In this document: positions 29,178 to 37,159 of the stretch, piece after piece
Layout: each line of letters opens with the position of its first letter
How positions within the stretch are numbered: the stretch's first letter is position 1
Assembly (NCBI GenBank): GCA_022710185.1
Contig: JAKLHK010000002.1
Span: 62,001 to 126,000 of the forward strand
Length of the DNA stretch: 64,000 nt
Origin: Bacteroidota bacterium
GTDB lineage: Bacteria; Bacteroidota; Bacteroidia; Bacteroidales; JAGNHN01
Direction: 5' to 3'
Notes under the pieces: generated by a model
What the model saw: the letters and a program-made list of their open reading frames with translations, nothing else
Told to the model about the DNA's origin: nothing
Databases searched by the model: none
Position numbers and translations under genes: made by a program

Positions 29178-29942
29178 TCAAAGGCTGATGGCCACGCCGA
29201 AGTTGGCGCCCAGGTAGGAATAGGTCTTGCTTTCCTCCTTCACACTCAGGTCTTCCTGGAGCACTTCTTCCTTGGTAAAGATCATGTTATACCTCAGGTT
29301 GACGTTGATGTGGATTTTGTCGCTGAGGGTGTAGTAGAACCCGGCCACCGGCGAAATACCGAAGTCAGTGCTGCTGTCATCGTAGTCCTGGGTCACGGTC
29401 TCGTACTCGATCTCCCCGGTGATGGGGTTGAAACCCACAGGCACGGTGACGCTGAGCTTGCCTTTGACCATGGAGTTGAAAGCGCCCAGGCCCATCCCGA
29501 CAAAGGGTTTGAACTCGCTGGTACCCAGCAGGTACACCGCCTGGGGCAGTAAAGGGATGATGCTGTGGTTGCCTTCAGAAAAGCCGGTTTCTTCCTTGAA
29601 GCCGAAGATGTGATAGCCGGTGTTCAGGCCAACGCCGAGCTGCTCCATGAAATACAGCCCATCCACGGTGAGCCCGAAGCCCATCTTATTGCCATCACCA
29701 AAGTCGCCCATGGGGAGTCCCAGGCCGATGGCCGGGGCCACGGTAAGGCCCATTTCGGTCCCGCGCCCACGGCCCTTCTTCTTGCGGCGGCGACGCTTGG
29801 CAAAGTCGTCATTGTCATTGGGTGATACAAAAGTGCCCTCGTCCCCGGCAGGGGGAGGAGTGGGCGGCGTGAAGGCCATCTGAGCCGTCGAAAGATCGAA
29901 GAACATCAGAAAGACCAGGGCGGAGAGTAAGATTTTTTTCAT
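29178..29942 (-). CDS. Outer-membrane beta-barrel protein
   Basis: The product has 254 residues from ATG 29942 (MKKILLSALVFLMFFDLSTAQ), which supplies a signal peptide; an earlier in-frame ATG does not. Residues about 22-45 are proline-rich and acidic, followed by a striking basic run KRRRRKKKGRGRG at about 48-60. From about 65 on, alternating strands (MGLTVAPAIGLGLPMGDFGD to TYSYLGANFGVAISL) fit an eight-strand OmpX/OmpW-like barrel. No ligand can be assigned. It is monocistronic, with the strong terminator at 29126-29150. Confidence 0.82.
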   Translation of the reverse strand: MKKILLSALVFLMFFDLSTAQMAFTPPTPPPAGDEGTFVSPNDNDDFAKRRRRKKKGRGRGTEMGLTVAPAIGLGLPMGDFGDGNKMGFGLTVDGLYFMEQLGVGLNTGYHIFGFKEETGFSEGNHSIIPLLPQAVYLLGTSEFKPFVGMGLGAFNSMVKGKLSVTVPVGFNPITGEIEYETVTQDYDDSSTDFGISPVAGFYYTLSDKIHINVNLRYNMIFTKEEVLQEDLSVKEESKTYSYLGANFGVAISL

Positions 29943-30025
29943 GCTTCCGTAAATTGGTTTAAAGTCCAAATATAAGCCTTCTCACAATCATTGTCCGCAT
30001 TCAGCCCTGACTTTTCCGGATACGT

Positions 30026-30136
30026 TCAGGATATATGGGCCGGCTGGCTTCCGTCTGTCTTCTGCTTGAAAGAATGGATCCCGGTGCGCAAACCGATGGC
30101 ATAGCGGCTGAAGAAGGCCAATTCATTATCCAACAT
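30026..30136 (-). CDS. Small ORF (36 residues) behind a palindrome and promoter, possibly a decayed gene
   Basis: ATG 30136 opens a 36-residue frame (MLDNELAFFSRYAIGLRTGI, then HSFKQKTDGSQPAHIS). It starts 17 bp after a perfect -7 element TATATTTG and a 7-bp inverted repeat. No family is recognised. The frame stops soon after, and nothing coding follows up to 29942, so this may be the surviving 5' end of a longer gene or a true small protein. The rest of the gap 29943-30395 shows no other convincing frame; a weak -7-like TACTTTCG lies near 30295 before pta. Confidence 0.3.
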   Translation of the reverse strand: MLDNELAFFSRYAIGLRTGIHSFKQKTDGSQPAHIS

Positions 30137-30152
30137 TTGAATGAACACAATC

Positions 30153-30160
30153 CAAATATA
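30153..30160 (-). promoter_or_regulatory. -7 element TATATTTG before the small ORF
   Basis: Read on the minus strand, TATATTTG is an exact TAnnTTTG match 17 bp before ATG 30136. Confidence 0.45.
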
Positions 30161-30162
30161 TT

Positions 30163-30187
30163 GTTCATGCCTTTATATGCCATGAAC
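30163..30187. promoter_or_regulatory. Inverted repeat GTTCATG-N11-CATGAAC (candidate operator)
   Basis: Both 7-bp arms are perfect and flank CCTTTATATGC. The element lies immediately upstream of the -7 box of the small ORF, where the -33 region should be, so a bound protein would control that promoter. Confidence 0.5.
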
Positions 30188-30395
30188 AGACCTGCAATTT
30201 AGAACGCTTCCATACTGGTCCATGCCATGGGAACATCCCCAATTTATATCGAGTGTAAATTTCCTGCCGGCCTGTCCGGGCCATTGAATTTTAGTACTTT
30301 CGCCCCTGTTATTTTACAAACAATCCAACCCGGGACCCCGGACCCCGTCAGGCCTGAAACACCCGCCGGACAAGGGTTTCCATAGCAGCACATTC

Positions 30396-31400
30396 ATGAA
30401 CCCATTGCTTGCCGGCATCCGTGAGAAGGCCAGAAAACAGCAGAAGACCATAGTATTGCCCGAAGGTACCGAAGAACGTACCCTGAAGGCAGCGAACATC
30501 ATACTGCAGGAGGGGCTCGCCCGCCTGGTGCTTCTGGGCTCCCCGGCGGAGATCCATCACCTCTCCGAGGTCCACGACCTGCAGTTCCTCGACCGGGCCA
30601 CCGTGATCGATCCGGCCTCCAACCCTCAGCTGGACCGCTATGCCTCCATACTCTACGAGGCCCGCAAGGCTAAGGGCATGACTCTGGAGGAGGCCCGGCG
30701 CCTGGCCACAGACCCCCTTTACCTGGGTGTGCTCATGATCAAGTTGGGAGAAGCCGACGGGGAAGTGGCCGGGGCCATGAACGCCACGGGCGACGTGCTG
30801 CGACCGGCCTTTCAGGTGGTGAAGACGGCACCGGGGATCAGCGTGGTGTCGGGGGCCTTCCTGATGATCATGCCCGATGCCCGCTGGGGGGAAAACGGCC
30901 TCTTCGTATTCGCGGACTGCGCCGTACACCCCGATCCCAACGCCAGGGAACTGGCCGAGATCGCTGTGGCCACAGCCCGCACCGCCCAGGCCATCGCCGG
31001 CCTGGAACCTCGCGTGGCCATGCTCAGCTTCTCCACCATGGGCAGTGCCAAACATCCCCTGGTCGACAAGGTGGTTGAGGCCACCCGCCTGGCCCGGGAA
31101 ATGGACCCTACCCTGGAAATCGAAGGGGAGCTCCAGGCCGATGCCGCCATCGTGGAAAGCATCGGACAAAAAAAAGCCCCGGGCAGCCGCATCGCCGGCC
31201 GGGCTAACGTATTGGTATTCCCCGGCCTGGAAACCGGCAACATCGCATACAAGCTGGTGCAGCGCCTGGCCGGGGCCGAGGCCGTCGGGCCGGTGCTCCA
31301 GGGCATGGCCGCACCCATCAACGACCTCAGCCGCGGATGTTCTGTGGACGACATCGTGAACCTCGTGGCCATAACCGCAAACCAGGCCGCCGGGCAATAA
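30396..31400 (+). CDS. pta: Phosphate acetyltransferase
   Basis: The enzyme interconverts acetyl-CoA and acetyl phosphate. The 334 residues are the short, single-domain form. Conserved parts are IVLPEGTEERTLKAANIIL at about 19-37, GVLMIKLGEADGEVAGA and, near the end, GPVLQGMAAPINDLSRGC plus SVDDIVN at about 297-320, the Pta signature. It is followed by a 3-hydroxyacyl-CoA dehydrogenase and ackA on the same strand (gaps 50 and 13 bp), so it works with AckA for acetate production with ATP gain, or acetate activation. A phosphate butyryltransferase is less likely given the C-terminal signature. Confidence 0.93.
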   Translation: MNPLLAGIREKARKQQKTIVLPEGTEERTLKAANIILQEGLARLVLLGSPAEIHHLSEVHDLQFLDRATVIDPASNPQLDRYASILYEARKAKGMTLEEARRLATDPLYLGVLMIKLGEADGEVAGAMNATGDVLRPAFQVVKTAPGISVVSGAFLMIMPDARWGENGLFVFADCAVHPDPNARELAEIAVATARTAQAIAGLEPRVAMLSFSTMGSAKHPLVDKVVEATRLAREMDPTLEIEGELQADAAIVESIGQKKAPGSRIAGRANVLVFPGLETGNIAYKLVQRLAGAEAVGPVLQGMAAPINDLSRGCSVDDIVNLVAITANQAAGQ

Positions 31401-31450
31401 GCGCCCCGCTGCCTCATTTACACGCAACTCTACTACATATATATTTCACA

Positions 31451-32428
31451 ATGAAAGAAACACTTGAGGATTTCAGTCTGAGTAAATCCATACAGACCAA
31501 GCGGAGCCAGCTGCACAAGGTAGGCATCGTGGGTTGCGGTTCCATGGGCCAGGAGATCGCCCGCCTGGTGAGCAAGGCCGGCATCGAGGTGCACTTTGTC
31601 GACGTCAGCGACGAACAGGTGAACATCATCATGGCCGAGATCGGACATCAGCTGGACGAAGTGATCCAGCACTGGGGACTCACCCAGAGCGAGAAGAAAG
31701 CCATCATGTCACGGATCACCGGATCAGCTGATTTCAATGACCTGGCCGACTGCGACATCATCGTGGAGACCATCAACTCCCGCAAGCCCGGCACCAACCT
31801 GGAGCTGCGCAAGGAAGTCTTCCGCAAGGTGGAGGCCGTGGTGCGCCAGGATACCGTGATCGCTTCCAACACTTCCACCCTGATGATCTCCGAACTGGCC
31901 AATGTGCTCCGCTATCCCGAGCGCGCCGTGGGCCTGCATTTCATCAGCCCCGCCACCGATGTGAAGATCGTGGAGGTGGTGCAGGGGGTAAAGACCTCAG
32001 AGGAGGCCTATGACCTGGTGCTGAAATTCGCCCGCATGATCGGGAAAAAAGTGATCAACCTCAACGAGAGCCCGGGCATCATCTCCACCCGCCTCATCGT
32101 GACCCTGATCAACGAGGCCTGCAATATCCTGATGGAAGGTGTAGCCTGTCTGGAAGCCATCGACAATACCATGAAAATGGGTTATGGGCTACAGTTCGGC
32201 CCCTTCGAGATGGCCGACCGCATCGGGCTCGACAAGGTGCTGAAGTGGATGGACAACCTCCACCAGGAGTTCGGGGAACCCCAGTTCAAGGCCAACCCCA
32301 TCATCAAGCGGCTGGTCAGGGCCAACTACCTGGGCCGTAAGAGCGGCATCGGATTCTATAAATACGAGAAAGGCAGGGCCGTGGGCCAGACGATCAGCTG
32401 TGCCGAATTCAACCTGTCCAAGCGCTAA
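31451..32428 (+). CDS. 3-hydroxyacyl-CoA (3-hydroxybutyryl-CoA) dehydrogenase
   Basis: The product has 325 residues from ATG 31451 (MKETLEDFSLSKSIQTKRSQ), followed by the NAD-binding VGIVGCGSMGQEIARLVSKA (GxGxMG). The frame is open further upstream but would run into pta. ASNTSTLMISELA and GLHFISPATDVKIVEVV hold the catalytic region. The usual HFxNPxPxM is changed to HFISPATDV: the His is kept but the following Asn is Ser. The C-terminal helical domain ends RKSGIGFYKYEKGR. It sits between pta and ackA, so it probably joins an acyl-CoA reduction route to the phosphotransacylase pathway. Confidence 0.87.
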   Translation: MKETLEDFSLSKSIQTKRSQLHKVGIVGCGSMGQEIARLVSKAGIEVHFVDVSDEQVNIIMAEIGHQLDEVIQHWGLTQSEKKAIMSRITGSADFNDLADCDIIVETINSRKPGTNLELRKEVFRKVEAVVRQDTVIASNTSTLMISELANVLRYPERAVGLHFISPATDVKIVEVVQGVKTSEEAYDLVLKFARMIGKKVINLNESPGIISTRLIVTLINEACNILMEGVACLEAIDNTMKMGYGLQFGPFEMADRIGLDKVLKWMDNLHQEFGEPQFKANPIIKRLVRANYLGRKSGIGFYKYEKGRAVGQTISCAEFNLSKR

Positions 32429-32437
32429 AAGGAGGAG
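32429..32437 (+). promoter_or_regulatory. Strong Shine-Dalgarno site of ackA
   Basis: AAGGAGGAG ends 4 bp before ATG 32442. Bacteroidota seldom use such strong Shine-Dalgarno sites, and it fixes the ackA start against a longer reading frame that begins at 32400. Confidence 0.7.
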
Positions 32438-32441
32438 AACG

Positions 32442-33644
32442 ATGAAGATCATTGTACTGAACTGCGGAAGTTCATCCATTAAATACCAGTTGTTCGAAAT
32501 GCCCGGCCAGGAAGTGCTGGCCAAGGGGCTGGTGGACAAGATCGGCCTGAAAGGAGCCTCGATCAAGCACAAGCGCAGCGACGGCGCCGAGGTGAAGCTG
32601 GAAGGGGAAATCCTCGACCACCAGGCCGGGATAGAATACCTCCTGGGCATCCTGATCAGTGAGAAATATGGCAGTATCCGCGAGCTGTCGGAGCTGAACG
32701 CCGTGGGGCACCGTGTAGTCCACGCCGGGGAACGCTTCAGTGGCAGCGTACGCATCACCCACGAAGTAGTGGATGCCCTGGTAGAATGCATCGAGCTGGC
32801 GCCCCTGCACAACCCGCCCAACCTCGAAGGCATCTATGCCATCACCAAGCTTCTGCCCGATGTCCCCCAGGTGGGGGTGTTCGATACTGCCTTTCACCAG
32901 ACCATGAAGCCCGAGGTCTATCTTTACGGTATCCCCTATCCCCTGTATGAAAAATATAAGGTAAGGCGCTACGGCTTCCATGGCTCCAGCCATAAGTTCG
33001 TGTCGCGCCAGGCCTGCAGCTTCCTCAACCTGAAGTACGAGGACCAGCACATCATCACCTGCCACCTCGGCAACGGGGCTTCCATCGCCGCCATACGCGA
33101 TGGTCATTCAGTCGACACTTCCATGGGCATGACACCCACCGAAGGACTGATGATGGGCACCCGCTGCGGCGACCTGGACGTCGGCGCCCTGTTGCACATC
33201 GCCGAAAAGGAAGAGACCAGCATCCCGGTCACCAATGTGCTGTTCAACAAGCACAGTGGCGTCCTCGGCGTTTCAGGCGTGAGCTCCGATATGCGCGATG
33301 TGGAAATCGCCGCTGAAGAAGGCAACGACCGCGCCCGCCTGGCCCTGGACATGTACGCCTACCGCATCCGGAAATATATCGGTGCCTACGCCGCCGCATT
33401 GGGCGGGGTGAATGTCATCGTGTTCACCGGGGGGATCGGTGAAAATGACAGCGCTACCCGTGAAAAGGTGATGAAGGACATGGAATTCCTGGGGGTGGAC
33501 TTCGACTTCGAGCTCAACCGTGGTCTGAGGGGCAAAGAGGCCGAACTGACCCGGCCCGGTTCCCGCGTGAAAGTGGTGGTAATCCCCACCAACGAAGAGC
33601 TGGTCATCGCCCGCGACACCTTCGAGATCCTGGCCAACGGATGA
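32442..33644 (+). CDS. ackA: Acetate kinase
   Basis: The enzyme transfers phosphate between acetyl phosphate and ADP. The 400 residues match the family. Diagnostic segments are IIVLNCGSSSIKYQLFEM at the N-terminus, PLHNPPNLEGI and GVFDTAFHQTM at about 127-155, YGFHGSSHKFVS at about 181, CHLGNGASIAAIRDGHSVDTSMG near 207, and VIVFTGGIGENDSATRE at about 325. The lengths and motifs favour acetate over butyrate kinase. It completes pta-dehydrogenase-ackA. Confidence 0.97.
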   Translation: MKIIVLNCGSSSIKYQLFEMPGQEVLAKGLVDKIGLKGASIKHKRSDGAEVKLEGEILDHQAGIEYLLGILISEKYGSIRELSELNAVGHRVVHAGERFSGSVRITHEVVDALVECIELAPLHNPPNLEGIYAITKLLPDVPQVGVFDTAFHQTMKPEVYLYGIPYPLYEKYKVRRYGFHGSSHKFVSRQACSFLNLKYEDQHIITCHLGNGASIAAIRDGHSVDTSMGMTPTEGLMMGTRCGDLDVGALLHIAEKEETSIPVTNVLFNKHSGVLGVSGVSSDMRDVEIAAEEGNDRARLALDMYAYRIRKYIGAYAAALGGVNVIVFTGGIGENDSATREKVMKDMEFLGVDFDFELNRGLRGKEAELTRPGSRVKVVVIPTNEELVIARDTFEILANG

Positions 33645-33649
33645 TTTTC

Positions 33650-33770
33650 GATGTGCGCATGTTCCGATGTCCGCATATCCGATTTCCACGGACATTGAAT
33701 AGCGGATCGTTCACTTTGAGCACTGAGCCATAAGAACTGAGCATTGAATTTCGCTCTGAGGCCAAACCGG
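33650..33770. repeat. Degenerate CGATGTCCGCAT / GAGCACTGAG repeats after ackA
   Basis: Words such as CGATGTGCGCATGTTCCGATG and CCGCATATCCGATTTCC are followed by GAGCACTGAGCC and GAACTGAGCATTGAA. The second group resembles, inverted, the element at 35071-35125. No gene fits in this 176-bp gap. Confidence 0.5.
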
Positions 33771-33820
33771 TGATTTTGGCCTGAATTTTGCATATCTTGG
33801 CCTGGATTTACGGATGCCCG

Positions 33821-34582
33821 ATGCTACGGAAGGAAATACTCGCGCTGCTCGCATTATTCTGCCTCGCCCTCTGCCCCGCCTACACAGGATCACCCCTGAA
33901 GGATCAGACCAGGGCCGCTGAGGAAGCCTTCCGACTCATCTATAACCTGAAGTTCTCCCAGGCCAGGGAAGCCCTGATGGACCCCGCTCTCGACGAAGCC
34001 CAGCGTGAGGTGCTCTATGCCGACCTGCTGTGGTGGGAAGCCGTCGCCGGGTCAGGCGAGAAGAAATTCAATACCTTTCTCGACGCGCTCGATCGCCGCT
34101 CCCGCACTACCGCTTTCTGGAACAGCCCTGAAGGCAGGGTCACCTACCACACCTATCAGGTGAGGGCAAAACTGAGCCTCAACGACTATTTCGGTGCCAT
34201 GCCCAACTACTATTCCCTTAGGAAGGCCGTGGATGCGCTCAGGGTTACCGGACCTGATCGGGTCGGCACCACCGATGCGTTTCTAAGCAACTTCAAAGAT
34301 GCCCTCAGCCTGCTGGAGAGCAACAGATTAACCTCGGTCCTGGGACTCGGCAGTTCAACGGAAGCTGAACTCCTGCGTCGCCTGGAACAGCAGTCGGCCT
34401 CCGCCGACCTGATCACTTCCGCACTGAACCATTATTTTCTCTGGAAATATTACGCCGGGCCAGGCAAGGACGAGGCAGGAAAAAACCTGCATGCCAGGGC
34501 CCTGCACCAGCTTTTTCCCTCCAACCGATTCTTTAATCCGGGAGGAAACACTTCCCCCCATAATCAATTAACCAATAACTAA
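33821..34582 (+). CDS. Exported protein of unknown function
   Basis: The product has 253 residues from ATG 33821 (MLRKEILALLALFCLALCPA), giving a clear signal peptide. The mature part is helical and polar with possible TPR-like pairs (AAEEAFRLIYNLKFSQAREA). It carries no recognisable catalytic motif. It lies 12 bp before the TM2 gene on the same strand, so the two are probably cotranscribed. The companion gene suggests an envelope role. Confidence 0.72.
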   Translation: MLRKEILALLALFCLALCPAYTGSPLKDQTRAAEEAFRLIYNLKFSQAREALMDPALDEAQREVLYADLLWWEAVAGSGEKKFNTFLDALDRRSRTTAFWNSPEGRVTYHTYQVRAKLSLNDYFGAMPNYYSLRKAVDALRVTGPDRVGTTDAFLSNFKDALSLLESNRLTSVLGLGSSTEAELLRRLEQQSASADLITSALNHYFLWKYYAGPGKDEAGKNLHARALHQLFPSNRFFNPGGNTSPHNQLTNN

Positions 34583-34594
34583 TTAATGCTCATT

Positions 34595-35017
34595 ATGAAA
34601 AGAACGCTCACAGTTCTGATGGTCCTGGCGCTCACCTTCGGGTTTGCCAGCCAGGCGAATGCCTCCAGGTACAAACTGGACAACCAGAAGGTGGATGTGA
34701 TGTTCGCCCAGGCCGAAGAAGTACAGTTCGACCTGCTGGGTGAAAACTCCGATCCCGCCATGGCCAGCGCAATGGCCTTCGCCCCGCCCCGCGGCAAGCA
34801 GAAAGACCCGGTGGTCGCCCTGCTCCTCGACTTCTTCTTCGGAGGATTGGGAGTGCACCGCTTCTACCTCGGTACCAAGACAATGACAGGTATCGGGTAC
34901 ATCCTCACCTGCGGAGGTATCTTTGGCATAGTGCCCCTGGTTGACTTCATTATGCTGATCGTCAACTTCGACGACATCAGCGATTATGTGGACAATCCCG
35001 CATTCTTTATGTGGTAG
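34595..35017 (+). CDS. TM2 domain protein
   Basis: The product has 140 residues from ATG 34595; an in-frame ATG 9 bp upstream is also possible. There is a signal-like N-terminus (MKRTLTVLMVLALTFGFASQ), a polar linker, then the TM2 domain with DFFFGGLGVHRFYLGTKTM and ILTCGGIFGIVPLVDFIMLIVN, two membrane segments joined by a short turn. TM2 domains are common in Bacteroidota envelope proteins and of unclear function. A terminator follows 22 bp later. Confidence 0.9.
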   Translation: MKRTLTVLMVLALTFGFASQANASRYKLDNQKVDVMFAQAEEVQFDLLGENSDPAMASAMAFAPPRGKQKDPVVALLLDFFFGGLGVHRFYLGTKTMTGIGYILTCGGIFGIVPLVDFIMLIVNFDDISDYVDNPAFFMW

Positions 35018-35038
35018 GATCAGCCATCCTGCCCTGGG

Positions 35039-35070
35039 AAGGAGCCTCCGTTGGTGGCTCCTTCTTTTTT
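35039..35070 (+). terminator. Intrinsic terminator after the TM2 gene
   Basis: AAGGAGCC and GGCTCCTT form the stem around TCCGTTGGT, followed by CTTTTTT. Confidence 0.9.
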
Positions 35071-35125
35071 CAATTCTCAGTGCCCCTTGAACAGTGCGAA
35101 ATGCGAAATGAGCACTGAAAATCCC
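35071..35125. repeat. Degenerate intergenic repeat CAGTGCGAAATGCGAAATGAGCA
   Basis: GTGCGAAATGCGAAATGAGC shows a period of about 7 (GCGAAAT), with CTCAGTGCC and GAGCACTGAA words shared, inverted, with 33650-33770. It occupies most of the gap before the gene at 35168. Confidence 0.5.
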
Positions 35126-35167
35126 GGCACATATTTTGTAAGTTCGTACGCCTGTAACTGAACAGCA

Positions 35168-35872
35168 ATGCCTGGTATCAAACACCTGATCATCATAATG
35201 CTGATGGCAGCCGTCGTGCCGCTGACAGCCCAGCCCACCTCCCGCATCAGCGTGAAGATGAAAAACCAGTCGCTGGCCAGGGGAAAGAAAGTGATACAGG
35301 AAGCCAACTGCTACTACTCCAACGAGTCGGGGACCTTCGTTACGCATTATATCTACCCCAAGGAAATGGTGAAGATCACCAACCGCAAGGGGGAGATGAA
35401 AGTGTATTTTCCAAAGACCAACGAGGTGTCCCTCTACCAGGACTTCTTCTTCTCCTCGGAGAATGAGCTGCTGCATTACTTTGTGAACAACCTTACGGAA
35501 GACCTGGGACTAAAGAAGGCGGGCTTCAGTATGAGCGGGACGCGCAAGGAAGACGGTTTGCTGATTACCACCTGGACCCCTCCCCCTGGGATTGAATGGC
35601 TGAAGGCGGTAGAGGTGGTGTATGAAAACCTCCTCCCCATTTATTCAGGGTATATCGCTCCCAACGGAAAAACCATCAAGAAGGTGTATTACAGTGAGTA
35701 TTACAACGGCAATGGGTTTACCCTGCCCACCAATGTCACCGAGATCTCCTTCCCCAGCGAGAAGGATTCCGTGATCAAGCGCACCCTGTATTACGACATC
35801 AAGTTGAACAAGGAGGTGAACCCTACCTGGCTGAACTACTCCATCCCTGCCAATGCCAAGATTTTGCAATAG
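35168..35872 (+). CDS. Exported protein, possible LolA-like fold
   Basis: The product has 234 residues with a signal peptide ending VPLTAQ at about residue 22. The mature part is strand-rich: ISVKMKNQSLARGKKVIQEA, MVKITNRKGEMKVYFPKTNEV, then a C-terminal FTLPTNVTEISFP and DSVIKRTLYYDIKLN. The order of strands and the 'conducting film' look of repeated charged-hydrophobic strands resemble LolA/outer-membrane lipoprotein carrier folds, but no motif proves it. It is the first gene of a four-gene overlapping operon: the next start lies 20 bp inside its end. Confidence 0.6.
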   Translation: MPGIKHLIIIMLMAAVVPLTAQPTSRISVKMKNQSLARGKKVIQEANCYYSNESGTFVTHYIYPKEMVKITNRKGEMKVYFPKTNEVSLYQDFFFSSENELLHYFVNNLTEDLGLKKAGFSMSGTRKEDGLLITTWTPPPGIEWLKAVEVVYENLLPIYSGYIAPNGKTIKKVYYSEYYNGNGFTLPTNVTEISFPSEKDSVIKRTLYYDIKLNKEVNPTWLNYSIPANAKILQ

Positions 35873-36308
35873 GCTGAAAGTGCTGCCGGGCGTGCTGTTC
35901 CTGGTGCTGGTCCTTCCATTGCGGGCACAGGAGATGGATATTTCGGCTGACCTTGCCCTCATATCCGAACGCAGCCCACGGATCAGCGTGCACAATCACC
36001 GCGATTTCCTGTTCCACGGCAGTAAAAGCATCCTGAAGAAATACAATCCCTTCACCCTGATTGCCGGGTCTTTGCTCTACACCTACCAGAACCTCATTTC
36101 GCAGCAGCTTTCAGCCAGCTGCCTCTACCATCCCAGCTGCTCGGCCTTTGGCAAGGAAGCCCTTGAAAAATACGGCTTCATCAAGGGCTTCTTTCTGGCC
36201 GCCGACCGTGTAAACCGCTGCAACCGCATTTCCGGGATGGACATACATCCGCTGAGGGTCGATCCCCATACCCACCGGGCCGAAGATCCCGCAGAAGCCT
36301 ATCACTGA
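35853..36308 (+). CDS. YidD-domain protein with N-terminal signal segment (second yidD-type gene)
   Basis: The product has 151 residues, twice the usual YidD length. Residues about 9-26 form a signal or anchor (VLPGVLFLVLVLPLRAQ). The YidD part is at about 70-127: LLYTYQNLISQQLSASCLYH then HPSCSAFGKEALEKYGF and ADRVNRCNR, matching YidD CRYxPTCSxY..EAI and the later RC motif (here Cys90, Cys96 and Cys123). The usual C-terminal GG..DPVP is replaced by GMDIHPLRVDPH. The true yidD is at 26515, so this is a paralogue, possibly periplasm-facing. It overlaps both neighbours (20 bp and 1 bp). Confidence 0.8.
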   Translation: MPRFCNRLKVLPGVLFLVLVLPLRAQEMDISADLALISERSPRISVHNHRDFLFHGSKSILKKYNPFTLIAGSLLYTYQNLISQQLSASCLYHPSCSAFGKEALEKYGFIKGFFLAADRVNRCNRISGMDIHPLRVDPHTHRAEDPAEAYH

Positions 36309-37159
36309 TGCGCCGTCTTATCCTGTGCATAGCCCTGATCGCGGGAGCCAGTCGCCTGGACGCCCAGGAAAAGGACCTGGACTTCCTTTTCTATCTGGCT
36401 TCCAAGGGATATCACGAGGAGGTGGTCCATCTGTGCCAGGGGGATACTGCGCCTTTATTGGGAAGCGGTGCCCTGGACAGTCTGCGTTACATCCACGGCT
36501 GGAGCCTGTATTCCCTCAAGCGGCTCGGTGCTTCCGCCACCCGCCTGTCACAGGTAAGCCCGTCCTCCCATTACTACCCCAAGGCCAGGCTGTTCGCGGC
36601 CTACAATGAGGTATACCTCGGAGAGTACAGCCAGGCCCGCAGCCTGCTGAGCGATATGGTTCACCGGGATAGCGTTTCCGTGAACCTCGGGAATTTTCTG
36701 AGGGCCGGGATGTTTTTACTGGAAGGTGGGTTAGGTGACTTCGAACGCGAGTTCATTAAGGTGGACACGAGCTTCTATGGTATACAGCGGGAGGCGGCGC
36801 GTATGAAGCAGCACGCCCTGGAGATGCAGGCCCACCGTCAGCGGTCCCCCTTCGTAGCGGGGATGATGTCGGCTGTAGTTCCGGGGGCGGGAAAGGTATA
36901 CGCCCGCAAGCCATTGCAAGGACTCTCCGCCTTCATCACCGTGGCCGGACTGGGTATGGTGACCCTGGAGAATTATCGTAAGCTGGGGCCCGAAAACATC
37001 AAGACCCTGGCCTTTGGGGCCGCATTCAGCGTTTTCTATATAGCCAACATATACGGGGCCGTATTCTCGGTACGGATGGCCGAACAGGAGTTTCAGGATG
37101 AATACCGCAACAAGATACTTTTCGATCTGCATATTCCTCTGCGCACTGTTTACAACTGA
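36308..37159 (+). CDS. Exported TPR-like protein with C-terminal membrane PGAG domain
   Basis: The product has 283 residues: a signal peptide at 1-20, helical TPR-like repeats at about 22-175, then FVAGMMSAVVPGAGKVYARK at about 182-201 followed by two hydrophobic stretches (LSAFITVAGLGMVTL and LAFGAAFSVFYIANIYGAVF). The PGxG..Y pattern before paired membrane segments resembles TM2 and DUF5683 proteins. Its start shares one base with the YidD-like stop (TGATG), and its end overlaps the next gene by 62 bp. It shares its architecture with the next gene. The function is unknown. Confidence 0.72.
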   Translation: MRRLILCIALIAGASRLDAQEKDLDFLFYLASKGYHEEVVHLCQGDTAPLLGSGALDSLRYIHGWSLYSLKRLGASATRLSQVSPSSHYYPKARLFAAYNEVYLGEYSQARSLLSDMVHRDSVSVNLGNFLRAGMFLLEGGLGDFEREFIKVDTSFYGIQREAARMKQHALEMQAHRQRSPFVAGMMSAVVPGAGKVYARKPLQGLSAFITVAGLGMVTLENYRKLGPENIKTLAFGAAFSVFYIANIYGAVFSVRMAEQEFQDEYRNKILFDLHIPLRTVYN

